Origin: an uncultured Flavobacteriales bacterium
GTDB lineage: Bacteria; Bacteroidota; Bacteroidia; Flavobacteriales; BACL11
Assembly: GCA_905181635.1 (NCBI GenBank)
Contig: CAJIYM010000007.1
Coordinates: forward strand, 1 to 42,262
Direction of reading: 5' to 3'
Length of the DNA stretch: 42,262 bases
Under the pieces are notes generated by a model. It searched no databases, was not told the origin of the DNA, and was given only the letters and a program-made list of their open reading frames with translations. Numbering within the stretch: position 1 is the stretch's first letter; each line of letters begins with the position of its first letter. A program made the position numbers and the translations under genes. This document shows, in pieces, positions 32,243 to 40,602 of this stretch.

Positions 32243-33686
32243 TGGAAAAGATTTTAAATTATATAAATGGAGATTTAGTAGAACCTACAAACGGAAATTA
32301 TTTAGATAATTATAATCCCTCAAATGGTCAGGTATATTCTTTAATACCAGATTCTGAAAAATTAGATATTGATAATGCAGTAGAAGCAGCTAAGGAAGCT
32401 TTTAAAACTTGGAGTGTAACTCCAAAGCAAAAGCGTTCGGATATATTAATGAAGCTAGCAGATACGATTGAAAAATATTCTGATGAACTTATAAAGGCAG
32501 AAAGTAAAGATAATGGTAAGCCAGAATCTTTGGCTGCTCATGTGGATATTCCAAGGGCACCAGCCAATATTCGTTTCTTTGCAGGAGCAATATTACATGA
32601 TAGTTCAGAAATGCATGAAATGGATGGAATGGCTATTAACTATACATTGCGTCAACCAATTGGTGTAGCAGCCTGTATCTCACCCTGGAATTTACCCTTA
32701 TATTTACTTACTTGGAAAATTGCACCAGCTCTTGCTTCAGGAAATACAGTAGTTGCAAAACCCTCTGAAGTTACTCCAATGACGGCTTATATCTTAAGTA
32801 AAATTTGTATTGAATCGGGGTTACCAAAAGGTGTTTTAAATATAGTTCACGGATTGGGAAGTAAAACAGGAGATCCTTTAACTACTCATCTTGATACCCC
32901 TATTATTTCTTTTACTGGAGGAACTATTACAGGAAAACATATAGCAACTGTGACAGCACCAATGTTTAAAAAAATATCTTTGGAGTTGGGCGGTAAAAAT
33001 CCAAATATAATTTTTGCAGATGCTGATTTTGATAAGGCAGTAAGTATGGCAGCTCGTGCAGCATTTACCAATCAAGGTCAGATTTGTTTGTGTGGTTCTC
33101 GTCTGTTTGTTCAAGAAGAGATTTACGATAAATTTAAAGATGCTTTAGTTGCCAAAACTGCAAAACTAAAAGTGGGTGACCCAAAAGATACATCCTCTAA
33201 TTTAGGAGCGGTAGTTTCTAAAAATCATATGGAGAAAATTTTAGATAAAATTGAATTAGCAAAAACTTTAGGAGGAAAAATTTTAATTGGTGGAGAAAGG
33301 GAAATACTCGAAGGAGATTTAAAAAACGGCATACTATCTCCAGCCTACAATTATTGAAGGATTATCTTCTGATTGCGATATTAATCAAGAAGAGATTTTT
33401 GGACCTGTTGTATCTTTAATTTCATTTAAAACAGAAGAACAGGTAGTGGAAATGGCTAACTCTACAAAGTATGGATTGTCAGCCTCTATATTTACCGAAA
33501 ACATAAGTAAAGCCCATAGAGTTGCTGCAAATATTGATGCTGGTATTGTATGGATTAATACATGGCTTGCTTAGAGATTTAAGAATTCCTTTTGGAGGGA
33601 TGAAGCAGTCAGGTGTTGGAAGGGAGGGTGGTTTTAAATCTCTTCAATTTTTCACAGAATCTAAAAATGTATGTGTTAAAATATAA
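32242..33686 (+). pseudogene. 2-aminomuconate-semialdehyde dehydrogenase, interrupted by two +1 frameshifts
   Basis: An aldehyde dehydrogenase that would be 480 residues if two single-base insertions were removed. The uninterrupted frame ends at 33357 (371 residues). It contains the NAD-binding region, the general base Glu248 (SLELGGKNP) and the catalytic Cys282 (NQGQICLCGSR). An extra A at 33331 shifts the frame, and the correct sequence resumes as QPTIIEGLS. An extra G at 33569 shifts it again before RDLRIPFGGMKQSGVGREGG. Best family fit is 2-aminomuconate or 2-hydroxymuconate semialdehyde dehydrogenase, which suits its place before the RidA-type deaminase and with ACMS decarboxylase. The missing C-terminal part forms the dimer and bridging strands, so the truncated protein is unlikely to be stable. 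A sequencing error is a real alternative. Confidence 0.88.
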
Positions 33687-33688
33687 AG

Positions 33689-34145
33689 ATGACAACACAA
33701 TTGCAAGTTGAAATAAATAAAGTAGATGCTGAGAAGATTAGACCTTTAAGGCATTCTGAATTAAGAAAAGGTCAAGATTATTTCTACTACTTCTTATCTG
33801 AAGGATTATGAAGAAGGCACTTTTCACATGGCTTGTATTGTAGATGATAAAATTGTAACCTGCGCTACATTTTATGCTCAGACATCAATGAAAATAAAAT
33901 CCGAATAATGCATATAGATTAAGAGGAATGGCAACTGATTCTCAACTTTCAAAGAAAAGGTTATGCTAGAAATTTAATGTGTAGAATCATTTAAAGAACT
34001 TAAAAAAAGAGATTGTGATATGGTGTGGTGTAATGCCCGTTTAGTTGCAGTCAATTTTTATAAATCTGTAGGATTTAAGATTATCGGAGAGCTTTTTGAC
34101 ATTGAAGCAATAGGTCCTCATTATTATATGTATAAAGAAATTTAA
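33689..34145 (+). pseudogene. GNAT family acetyltransferase, interrupted by four +1 frameshifts
   Basis: A reading frame of 150 codons becomes continuous from ATG 33689 to TAA 34143-34145 if four single extra bases are removed, at about 33779 (T), 33906 (T), 33946 (C) and 33983 (A). The reconstructed protein has an opening IRPLRHSELRKGQ, a middle YRLRGMATDSQ stretch followed by QRKGYARNLM (the acetyl-CoA pyrophosphate loop, Q/RxxGxG/A type), and a C-terminal WCNARLVAVNFYKSVGF, all typical of GNAT N-acetyltransferases. As given, no single frame spans it. The substrate is unknown. It starts two bases after the aldehyde dehydrogenase stop and ends four bases before the RidA gene, so it was built as part of this operon. 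Confidence 0.8.
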
Positions 34146-34149
34146 AGAA

Positions 34150-34566
34150 ATGAACGGAGAGAAATTTAATTCAGATAGAGCGCCTCAGGCAGTAGGGCTA
34201 TACCCTCATGCTCGTAAAGTTGGAGATTTATTGTTTTTATCTGGTGTAGGGCCAAGAAAAGCTGGCCAAATTGATATTCCTGGTGTAACACTAAATACTA
34301 ACGGAGATATAGATAATTACGATATTGAAGCTCAATGTCATTCTGTTTTTGAAAATATTCGCTTTATTCTTGAAGATGCGGGCTCCTCTTGGGGTAATAT
34401 TATTGATGTTCAGGTCTTCCTTACTAATATGAAAGATGATTTTAAAACGTATAATAAAATATATGCAGAGTATTTTAAGGAAAATCAGCCTTGCAGAACA
34501 ACTATTGAAATAAAGAGTTTGCCAACACCAATTGCAATTGAACTAAAAGTAATTGCAACCATTTAA
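34150..34566 (+). CDS. RidA family protein, probable 2-aminomuconate deaminase
   Basis: A 138-residue protein of the RidA/YjgF/UK114 family. The conserved arginine that binds the substrate carboxylate is in QPCRTTIEI (about residue 117), and PIAIELKVIATI is the C-terminal active-site strand with its Glu. LFLSGVGPRKAG is the usual N-terminal block. Most RidA proteins hydrolyse reactive enamines and imines. Members located in 3-hydroxyanthranilate gene clusters are 2-aminomuconate deaminases, and the context here (next to HAAO and ACMSD genes) supports that role. It is the first gene after the frameshifted stretch and is intact. Confidence 0.87.
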   Translation: MNGEKFNSDRAPQAVGLYPHARKVGDLLFLSGVGPRKAGQIDIPGVTLNTNGDIDNYDIEAQCHSVFENIRFILEDAGSSWGNIIDVQVFLTNMKDDFKTYNKIYAEYFKENQPCRTTIEIKSLPTPIAIELKVIATI

Positions 34567-34577
34567 AACTATAAATT

Positions 34578-35108
34578 ATGAGCACTATCAGAAAACCTTT
34601 TAACTTCCTTAAATGGATAGAAGACAATAAAGATTTACTAAAACCACCAGTTGGGAATAAGTGTCTGTATACCGAATCAGGTGATTTTATTATTATGGTA
34701 GTTGGAGGGCCGAATGCTAGAAAAGATTATCATTATAACGAAACAGAGGAATTCTTTTACCAAATAAAAGGAGATATTGTTTTAAGAATTCAGGAAGAAG
34801 GAAATGCTGTAGATATTCCAATTAATGAGGGAGAAGTGTTTTTATTGCCTGCCAAAATTCCACATTCTCCTATACGTTCAGAAGGGTCTGTTGGTATGGT
34901 AATTGAATGTAGAAGAACTGCAAATGAAAGAGATGGACTTATGTGGTTTTGTGATAATTGCAATGAGCCTTTACATGACACTTATTTCCAATTAACTAAT
35001 GTTGAAAAGGATTTTCAGCCTAGATTTAAAGAGTTTTATTCCTCTGAAGATAAGAGAACTTGCAATAATTGTGGAAATACTATGGAGGTAGATAAACGAT
35101 TCATATAA
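34578..35108 (+). CDS. nbaC: 3-hydroxyanthranilate 3,4-dioxygenase
   Basis: A 176-residue cupin dioxygenase that opens 3-hydroxyanthranilate to 2-amino-3-carboxymuconate semialdehyde (ACMS). The catalytic Fe2+ ligands are His52 and Glu58 (in DYHYNETEEFF) and His96 (in IPHSPIR), with substrate-binding Arg99 and Glu110. The C-terminal rubredoxin-like iron site typical of bacterial enzymes is complete: Cys125, Cys128, Cys162 and Cys165 (CDNC and CNNC). The length equals the Cupriavidus-type protein. The gene lies directly before ACMS decarboxylase with a 2-bp gap. Confidence 0.96.
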   Translation: MSTIRKPFNFLKWIEDNKDLLKPPVGNKCLYTESGDFIIMVVGGPNARKDYHYNETEEFFYQIKGDIVLRIQEEGNAVDIPINEGEVFLLPAKIPHSPIRSEGSVGMVIECRRTANERDGLMWFCDNCNEPLHDTYFQLTNVEKDFQPRFKEFYSSEDKRTCNNCGNTMEVDKRFI

Positions 35109-35110
35109 AT

Positions 35111-36127
35111 ATGAATAAACTATTCACCATTGATATTCACACTCATATTTTACCAGAAAACATCCCTAACTTTAAAGAGAAATTTGGATATGGAGGGTTT
35201 GTAAGTTTAGATCATCATAAGCCCTGTTGTGCTAAAATGATGATGGATGATAAATTTTTTAGAGAGGTAGATGATAATTGTTGGTCGGATGAAGCTAGGA
35301 TTAAAGAATGTGATAAGCTAGGAGTGGATGTGCAAGTTTTATCTACTGTCCCTGTTATGTTTTCTTACTGGGCAAAGGACAAGGATACTCTTGTAGTTGC
35401 AGAATTTTTAAATGACCATATTGCCGATATTGTAAAGAGAAATCCTAAACGATTTATTGGTTTAGGTACAGTCCCAATGCAAAATCCAGATTTAGCAATT
35501 CAAGAATTAACTAGATGTAAAGAGCTTGGATTAAGAGGGATACAAATTGGTTCTCATATTAATGACTGGAATTTGGACAGGGATGAACTTTTTCCTATTT
35601 TTCAAAAATGTGAAGAATTAGAGATGAGTATTTTTGTTCACCCTTGGGATATGATGGGCAAAGAGAAAATGGAAAAGTACTGGTTACCTTGGTTGGTTGG
35701 TATGCCTGCGGAAACCTCCTTGGCTATTTGTTCCATGATTTTTGGAGGTGTATTCGAACGCTTACCAAACTTAAAAGTAGCCTTTGCTCATGGTGGAGGA
35801 TCTTTTCCTGCCACTATTGGGAGAATTGAGCATGGGTTTAATGTGCGCCCTGATTTATGCGCTATTGACAACAAGGTAAATCCTAGAGATTATTTAGGTA
35901 ATTTTTATTTAGATAGTTTAGTGCATGAGCCAAAAATGTTAGAATTTATTGTTGATATGATGGGGGAAGATAAAATTTGTTTAGGAACCGATTACCCCTT
36001 CCCTTTAGGAGAATTAGAGCCAGGGAAGCTTATTAACGAAATGAACTATACCAATGCTAAAAAGTCTAAGCTGTTGGCTGAAAATGCTTTGAATTGGTTA
36101 GGGGTCAAAAAAGAAGATTTTATATGA
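35111..36127 (+). CDS. 2-amino-3-carboxymuconate-6-semialdehyde decarboxylase (ACMSD)
   Basis: A 338-residue zinc amidohydrolase-type decarboxylase. It converts ACMS to 2-aminomuconate semialdehyde, so it directs carbon to breakdown and away from spontaneous closure to quinolinate and NAD. Metal ligands are His10 and His12 (DIHTHILPE), the His in SIFVHPWDM (about 177), the His in VAFAHGGGSFP (about 228), and the Asp in CLGTDYPFPLGE (about 293). PVMFSYWAKD is another family block. The stop overlaps the next gene's start (ATGATGA). Product removal needs the aldehyde dehydrogenase that is frameshifted in this cluster. Confidence 0.95.
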   Translation: MNKLFTIDIHTHILPENIPNFKEKFGYGGFVSLDHHKPCCAKMMMDDKFFREVDDNCWSDEARIKECDKLGVDVQVLSTVPVMFSYWAKDKDTLVVAEFLNDHIADIVKRNPKRFIGLGTVPMQNPDLAIQELTRCKELGLRGIQIGSHINDWNLDRDELFPIFQKCEELEMSIFVHPWDMMGKEKMEKYWLPWLVGMPAETSLAICSMIFGGVFERLPNLKVAFAHGGGSFPATIGRIEHGFNVRPDLCAIDNKVNPRDYLGNFYLDSLVHEPKMLEFIVDMMGEDKICLGTDYPFPLGELEPGKLINEMNYTNAKKSKLLAENALNWLGVKKEDFI

Positions 36128-36927
36128 TGAAGGCAAAAATTAGTTTCAAAACTATTGATTTTGAAGTAAACTTTTCTAAAGGAAATGACATTTCTATTCC
36201 TATAAATTTTAATGGAGAACAACCTAATACTTATGGGGTTGACGGCGCAACTTCTAAACCTTATCAAGATGGGCAGTTTATTGGAGATACTCGAAAAGGT
36301 GGCCCTTGTAATTTTGAAACGTATAGTTTTACTCCTCATTGCAACGGTACACATACTGAGTGTATTGGTCATATTACGGATGCAAGGATTAGTATTTTAA
36401 CTTCACTTAATAAGGAAATGATACGGGCAACTTTGGTTTCTGTTACGCCAAGAAACACAACGGAGAATTATACTCCTAACTTAAATAAAGGGGATCTAGT
36501 TATTACTAAAGAAGATTTGGAGTCTAAACTAAAAGCTTTAAACCCTGCTTTTTTGCAAGGATTAATTATTAGAACTACGCCTAATTTAGAAAACAAGAAA
36601 AGTAGAGATTACATGAAATTTGCTCCTGCTTTTTTCAGTATTGATGCAATGAAGTATATTGTAAGTTTGGGTGTAGATCATTTATTGGTTGACACCCCAT
36701 CAGTTGACAGATTGCTTGATGATGGACACCTTTCTGCTCATAATGTTTTTTGGGAAACAAAAGGAAAAGAGTTTAACCCAAATACACAAAATAAAACCAT
36801 AACAGAAATGATATTTGCTCCTTCTTATTTAGAGGATGGAGCCTATTTATTAAACTTGCAAATTCCTGCATTTGTTTCCGATGCAGCACCTAGCAGGCCC
36901 ATAATATACAAGATAAATGAATTATAA
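36124..36927 (+). CDS. Cyclase family protein, probable kynurenine formamidase
   Basis: A 267-residue metal-dependent hydrolase of the cyclase/arylformamidase family. The best fit by context is kynurenine formamidase, which turns N-formylkynurenine into kynurenine. The metal site appears as SFTPHCNGTHTECIGH (about residues 69-84), a variant of the HxGTHxDxPxH motif of KynB in which HCNGTHTE replaces HxGTHxD. DTPSVDRLLDDGHLSAHNVFW is the second conserved block. It is longer than KynB (about 210 residues). ATG codons at 36124 and 36127 are both in frame, and the first overlaps the ACMSD stop. It supplies the only formamidase candidate in the cluster. The last 11 bp overlap kynU. Confidence 0.78.
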   Translation: MMKAKISFKTIDFEVNFSKGNDISIPINFNGEQPNTYGVDGATSKPYQDGQFIGDTRKGGPCNFETYSFTPHCNGTHTECIGHITDARISILTSLNKEMIRATLVSVTPRNTTENYTPNLNKGDLVITKEDLESKLKALNPAFLQGLIIRTTPNLENKKSRDYMKFAPAFFSIDAMKYIVSLGVDHLLVDTPSVDRLLDDGHLSAHNVFWETKGKEFNPNTQNKTITEMIFAPSYLEDGAYLLNLQIPAFVSDAAPSRPIIYKINEL

Positions 36928-38167
36928 AAACACAGCAGATTTTGCTATAGAATTAGATTCAAAAGATGAATTAAGAAGCTATAGAAATGAGTTTTATATT
37001 CCCTTACAAAAAAATGGAGAGGAGCATATTTATATGTGTGGAAATTCTTTAGGGTTGCAGCCTAAACGAACCAAACAATTTTTAAATCAAGAATTAGATG
37101 ATTGGGCTACTTTTGGAGTGGAAGGGCATTTTCATGCTAAAAATCCTTGGCTTCCATATCATGAGTTTTTAGCTGAAAGCTATGCTAAAATAGTTGGAGC
37201 AAAAAGTACCGAAGTAGTTGCTATGAATACCCTTACGGTAAACTTGCATTTAATGATGGTTTCTTTTTATCGACCAACCCAAAAAAGACATAAAATTATT
37301 ATTGAAGGAGATGCATTTCCATCTGATATTTACGCAGTTGAATCGCAAATAAAACATCATGGATTTTTACCAGAAAATTCTTTAATAAAGCTAAGGCCTC
37401 GAGTTGGAGAGTCTGCTATCAGAACAGAAGATATTGCCGAAATCATTCAATCAGAAGGTGGTGAAATAGCTTTGATTATGTTGGGAGGAGTGAACTACTA
37501 TACGGGTCAGGTTTTTGATTTTGAAATTATTACAAAGTTAGCGCATAACAAGGGAATTACTGTTGGATTTGACTTAGCTCACGCAGCAGGAAATGTAAAA
37601 TTAGAACTTCATAAGTGGGAAGTTGATTTTGCGGTATGGTGTTCATATAAATACTTAAATTCTGGACCTGGCTCGGTTGCTGGTGCGTTTATACATGAAA
37701 AACATCATAAGGCAAATTTACCAAGATTTGCAGGTTGGTGGGGGCACAATAAAGAAGAGCGTTTTAAAATGCCAGATAAATTTAATCCTATTGCTAGCGC
37801 TGAGGGTTGGCAATTGAGCAATCCTCCTATTTTATCTTTAGCGGCAATTCGCGCTTCACTTTCTATTTTTGATGAAGTAGGCATTGATAAATTAGTTTTA
37901 AAATCTAAAAAACTTACAGATTATTTAGTTTTTCTATTAAATTCAATTGAAAGCGATCGAATAGAAATTATTACTCCAAAAGAAAGAGGTTGTCAGCTTT
38001 CTATCCGAGTTAAGAATGGTGATAAAAAGTTGTTTGACTCAATAACTGTAAAGGGGGTAATTGCTGACTGGAGGGAGCCAGATGTAATTCGTATCGCACC
38101 AATTCCTCTCTATAATAGCTTTCAAGATGTTTTTAAATTTTACACAATACTAGAAGAAGAATTATAA
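36917..38167 (+). CDS. kynU: Kynureninase
   Basis: A 416-residue PLP-dependent hydrolase that splits 3-hydroxykynurenine into 3-hydroxyanthranilate and alanine (or kynurenine into anthranilate). The PLP lysine is Lys245 in WCSYKYLNSGPG, and Asp219 with His222 in GFDLAHAAGN hold the cofactor ring. IYMCGNSLGLQPK near the start and RFAGWWGH in the middle are typical of kynureninases. It overlaps the formamidase by 11 bp and kmo by one base. Because kmo and HAAO are both present, the 3-hydroxy substrate is the likely one here. Confidence 0.96.
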   Translation: MNYKNTADFAIELDSKDELRSYRNEFYIPLQKNGEEHIYMCGNSLGLQPKRTKQFLNQELDDWATFGVEGHFHAKNPWLPYHEFLAESYAKIVGAKSTEVVAMNTLTVNLHLMMVSFYRPTQKRHKIIIEGDAFPSDIYAVESQIKHHGFLPENSLIKLRPRVGESAIRTEDIAEIIQSEGGEIALIMLGGVNYYTGQVFDFEIITKLAHNKGITVGFDLAHAAGNVKLELHKWEVDFAVWCSYKYLNSGPGSVAGAFIHEKHHKANLPRFAGWWGHNKEERFKMPDKFNPIASAEGWQLSNPPILSLAAIRASLSIFDEVGIDKLVLKSKKLTDYLVFLLNSIESDRIEIITPKERGCQLSIRVKNGDKKLFDSITVKGVIADWREPDVIRIAPIPLYNSFQDVFKFYTILEEEL

Positions 38168-39501
38168 TGAAAAAAAATATTACAATTGTAGGGGCAGGAC
38201 TAGCAGGTTCTTTATGTGCCCTGTATTTAACTAAAAGAGGGCACAATGTTTCTATTTTTGAAAGAAGAAATGATTTGCGGTCTGAAATTATTACTGCAGG
38301 CAAGTCTATTAATTTAGCACTTTCTGAAAGGGGTCTAACAGCATTAAAAAAAGTTGGTGTTGAAGCAGAGGTAATGAACATTGCTATTGCTATGGATAAA
38401 CGAATAATGCATGATGAAAAAGGTAATTTAACAGAGCAACTATACGGAAATGATGGTCAGGCAATTTATTCTGTTTCACGAGCACAACTAAATGTACTCA
38501 TGATGAAATTAGCAGCCAAAAATGGAGCTGATCTTTATTTCAATGAGAAATGTATTGATGCTAATCTTGAGGATGCTAGTGTAATTTTTGAAAATACTAA
38601 TACAAATCAAAAGCAGACTGTTAAGTCTGATTTGATAATTGGTGCAGATGGGGCTTTTTCAGCTGTTAGAAAACAAATGGTGGAGCAGTATGACCATGAT
38701 TTTGATTATAATAAAATTGATCACGATTATAAAGAATTACATATACCTGCAGGAAAAAACGGGTCTTTTTTATTAGATAAAAATGCCCTTCATATTTGGC
38801 CAAGAGGAGAGTTTATGCTTATTGCATTAGCAAATTTAGATGGTAGCTTTACATGTACATTATTTGCACCTAAAAAAGGAGAAAAATCATTTGAAGGGTT
38901 AAACTCCGAGATAGAGGTAGAAAATTATTTTAGTGCTATTTTCCCAGATTTTTTAAATTTAGTCCCTGACTTATATAAGCAATGGATTGCTAATCCAACA
39001 TCTGGCTTAGGTATTATAAAAACTTTTCCTTGGCATATCAAAGATACTGCGGTATTGATTGGTGATTCTGCTCATGCAACTGTTCCGTTTTATGGGCAAG
39101 GAATGAATGCCAGTCTTGAGGATTGCAGAATGCTTGATGAATTATTAGATAAGCATGGTGAAGATCTTAAATCGTGCTTTTCAGAGTACTCTATAACTAG
39201 AAAGCCTAACGGTGATGGGTTGCAGGATCTATCTATGCAGAATTTTATAGTAATGCGTGATAATACAGCTGATCCTACCTTTTTACTTCAGAAAGAAATA
39301 GAAAAGAAATTTTCTAATCTATATCCTGAAAAATGGATTCCACTTTATTCCATGGTTAGTTTTACTAATATTCCTTATGCTGATGCCTGGAAAATAGGAA
39401 TGAAGCAGGAAAAAATGATGGAAGAGATTATGAAAATTAAAAATATTGAAAAAGAGTGGGAAAGTGATGTAATAATGAATAAAATGTGCAGTTTAGTGTA
39501 A
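38167..39501 (+). CDS. kmo: Kynurenine 3-monooxygenase
   Basis: A 444-residue FAD monooxygenase that hydroxylates kynurenine to 3-hydroxykynurenine with NADPH and O2. The dinucleotide-binding GAGLAGSLCALYLTKRGHNV (about residues 8-27) is at the N-terminus. SINLALSERGLTALKKVG, LIIGADGAFSAVRKQM (the DG motif) and LIGDSAHATVPFYGQGMNASLED (the GD motif, about 300-322) are all complete. The C-terminal region lacks the long membrane anchor of eukaryotic Kmo, as in bacterial enzymes. It is the last gene of the cluster, followed by 298 bp of noncoding DNA. Confidence 0.96.
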   Translation: MKKNITIVGAGLAGSLCALYLTKRGHNVSIFERRNDLRSEIITAGKSINLALSERGLTALKKVGVEAEVMNIAIAMDKRIMHDEKGNLTEQLYGNDGQAIYSVSRAQLNVLMMKLAAKNGADLYFNEKCIDANLEDASVIFENTNTNQKQTVKSDLIIGADGAFSAVRKQMVEQYDHDFDYNKIDHDYKELHIPAGKNGSFLLDKNALHIWPRGEFMLIALANLDGSFTCTLFAPKKGEKSFEGLNSEIEVENYFSAIFPDFLNLVPDLYKQWIANPTSGLGIIKTFPWHIKDTAVLIGDSAHATVPFYGQGMNASLEDCRMLDELLDKHGEDLKSCFSEYSITRKPNGDGLQDLSMQNFIVMRDNTADPTFLLQKEIEKKFSNLYPEKWIPLYSMVSFTNIPYADAWKIGMKQEKMMEEIMKIKNIEKEWESDVIMNKMCSLV

Positions 39502-39799
39502 TTTTAGCTCGTTTTTTATATTTTTTGTCATTTTACTAAAATTTATAGACACTATTTTAGTGGATTTTAATATAAAGCACTATTCTTGAGCACATAAATT
39601 ATCCAAAATTTAATAAAAATGTATTATTTTGTGTTAAAATGCTTATTTATTTAGAAATAATGCTATTTTTTGCACAAAAATGAAAGAAAACGATATAAAT
39701 AATAAAATTTACTAAATATACCTGAGATGATAAGTTTGATTATTAATTCGTTAAGAAATAATCATTAATTTTGATCCTAACTTTATAAAACATAAAATT
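39502..39799. other. AT-rich noncoding interval after kmo
   Basis: Almost the longest gene-free stretch in the window. No ORF of note is seen. ACTAAAAT/ATTTTAGT (39535-39542 and 39554-39561) could form an 8-bp stem, without a following T-run. A further nested pair, ATTTTGTG/CACAAAAAT (39626-39633 and 39673-39681) enclosing TTATTT/AAATAA (39643-39648 and 39655-39660), suggests another fold. A promoter box for the next gene is at 39766-39773. Confidence 0.6.
39766..39773 (+). promoter_or_regulatory. -7 box of glutamine amidotransferase gene
   Basis: TAATTTTG matches TAnnTTTG and lies 26 nt before the ATG at 39800. A TTTG is present 27 nt further up, longer than the usual spacing. Confidence 0.4.
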
Positions 39800-40525
39800 A
39801 TGAAAAAGCTAATATTCGCATTAGTTCCTTTCTTATTTCTTTTTAGTTGTCATAAGGAACAACAAAAAACAATTATTTTATCCAAAGCATCTTCAAATTA
39901 TATAAAATGGATAGAAGCTGAAAATGTTATTGTTTTAGATGCTTACACAATTAAGAATACGGATAGTATTTTAGCTTTAGCTGATGGTATTATTTTAACC
40001 GGAGGTGAGGATATCAATCCTTTACAATATAATGACTCTATAAATTTGGCAGTGTGTGGTGATATCAATTACCAAAGAGATACGCTTGAAAGAAAACTAT
40101 TTGATTTTGCTTTTAAAAACAAATTACCACTTGTTGGGGTTTGTAGAGGAATGCAAATGATGAATGTTGCATCTGGAGGGTCGCTTTATGGAGATATTCC
40201 AACAGAAATTGGTACAACAGTTATCCATCGCAACAATGGAGAGGTAATGCATGAAATTGTAATTATTGATACTTGTTCATTAATTTTCCCTATCGATAAA
40301 GATACCTTTATGGTAAACTCTTGGCATCATCAAGGCCTTAAAGATATTTCTGAAAACTTAAGAGTTATTGCTCGCTCCTTTGATGGATTACCTGAAGCAG
40401 TAATAATGGAAAAATCAGCGCATCCTTTTATGATTGCCGTTCAATTTCATCCTGAACGTTTAGGAACAGACAATCCAATTCATCAGAAAATGAGAGATAG
40501 TTTCTATAATGCAATGGGGGAGTAA
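39800..40525 (+). CDS. Exported class I glutamine amidotransferase-like lipoprotein (peptidase C26)
   Basis: A 241-residue protein with a lipoprotein signal (MKKLIFALVPFLFLFSC, lipid Cys17), then a class I glutamine amidotransferase fold of the gamma-glutamyl-GABA hydrolase (PuuD) group. The nucleophile is Cys115 in VGVCRGMQMMNV, with His217 and Glu219 in QFHPER, so the triad is complete. LTGGEDINPLQY (about 67-78) is typical of PuuD. The protein should therefore sit outside the cytoplasm, anchored to a membrane. This is unusual for PuuD-type enzymes, and its substrate there (a gamma-glutamyl peptide is one option) is unknown. Confidence 0.84.
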   Translation: MKKLIFALVPFLFLFSCHKEQQKTIILSKASSNYIKWIEAENVIVLDAYTIKNTDSILALADGIILTGGEDINPLQYNDSINLAVCGDINYQRDTLERKLFDFAFKNKLPLVGVCRGMQMMNVASGGSLYGDIPTEIGTTVIHRNNGEVMHEIVIIDTCSLIFPIDKDTFMVNSWHHQGLKDISENLRVIARSFDGLPEAVIMEKSAHPFMIAVQFHPERLGTDNPIHQKMRDSFYNAMGE

Positions 40526-40547
40526 GATATTTATTTTAATAAATACA

Positions 40548-40568
40548 TTTTAAACGTTTTTTAAACGT
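40548..40568 (+). repeat. Tandem direct repeat upstream of COG2426 gene
   Basis: TTTTAAACGT occurs at 40548-40557 and again at 40559-40568, an 11-bp period, or about one helical turn. It sits 9-29 bp before the TACATTTG box at 40577, over the -33 region, so it could be an activator or repressor site. Confidence 0.4.
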
Positions 40569-40576
40569 AATCCAGT

Positions 40577-40584
40577 TACATTTG
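40577..40584 (+). promoter_or_regulatory. -7 box of COG2426 gene
   Basis: TACATTTG followed by C matches TAnnTTTGc. It ends 18 nt before the ATG at 40603. Confidence 0.5.
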
Positions 40585-40602
40585 CAAACTTAAATTTTAT
40601 AC

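Noticed and set aside
33331-33983. Programmed ribosomal frameshifting as the explanation for the broken genes
   Set aside because: Six +1 shifts in two short genes would be needed, with no shared slippery sequence at the six sites, and neither gene family is known for recoding.
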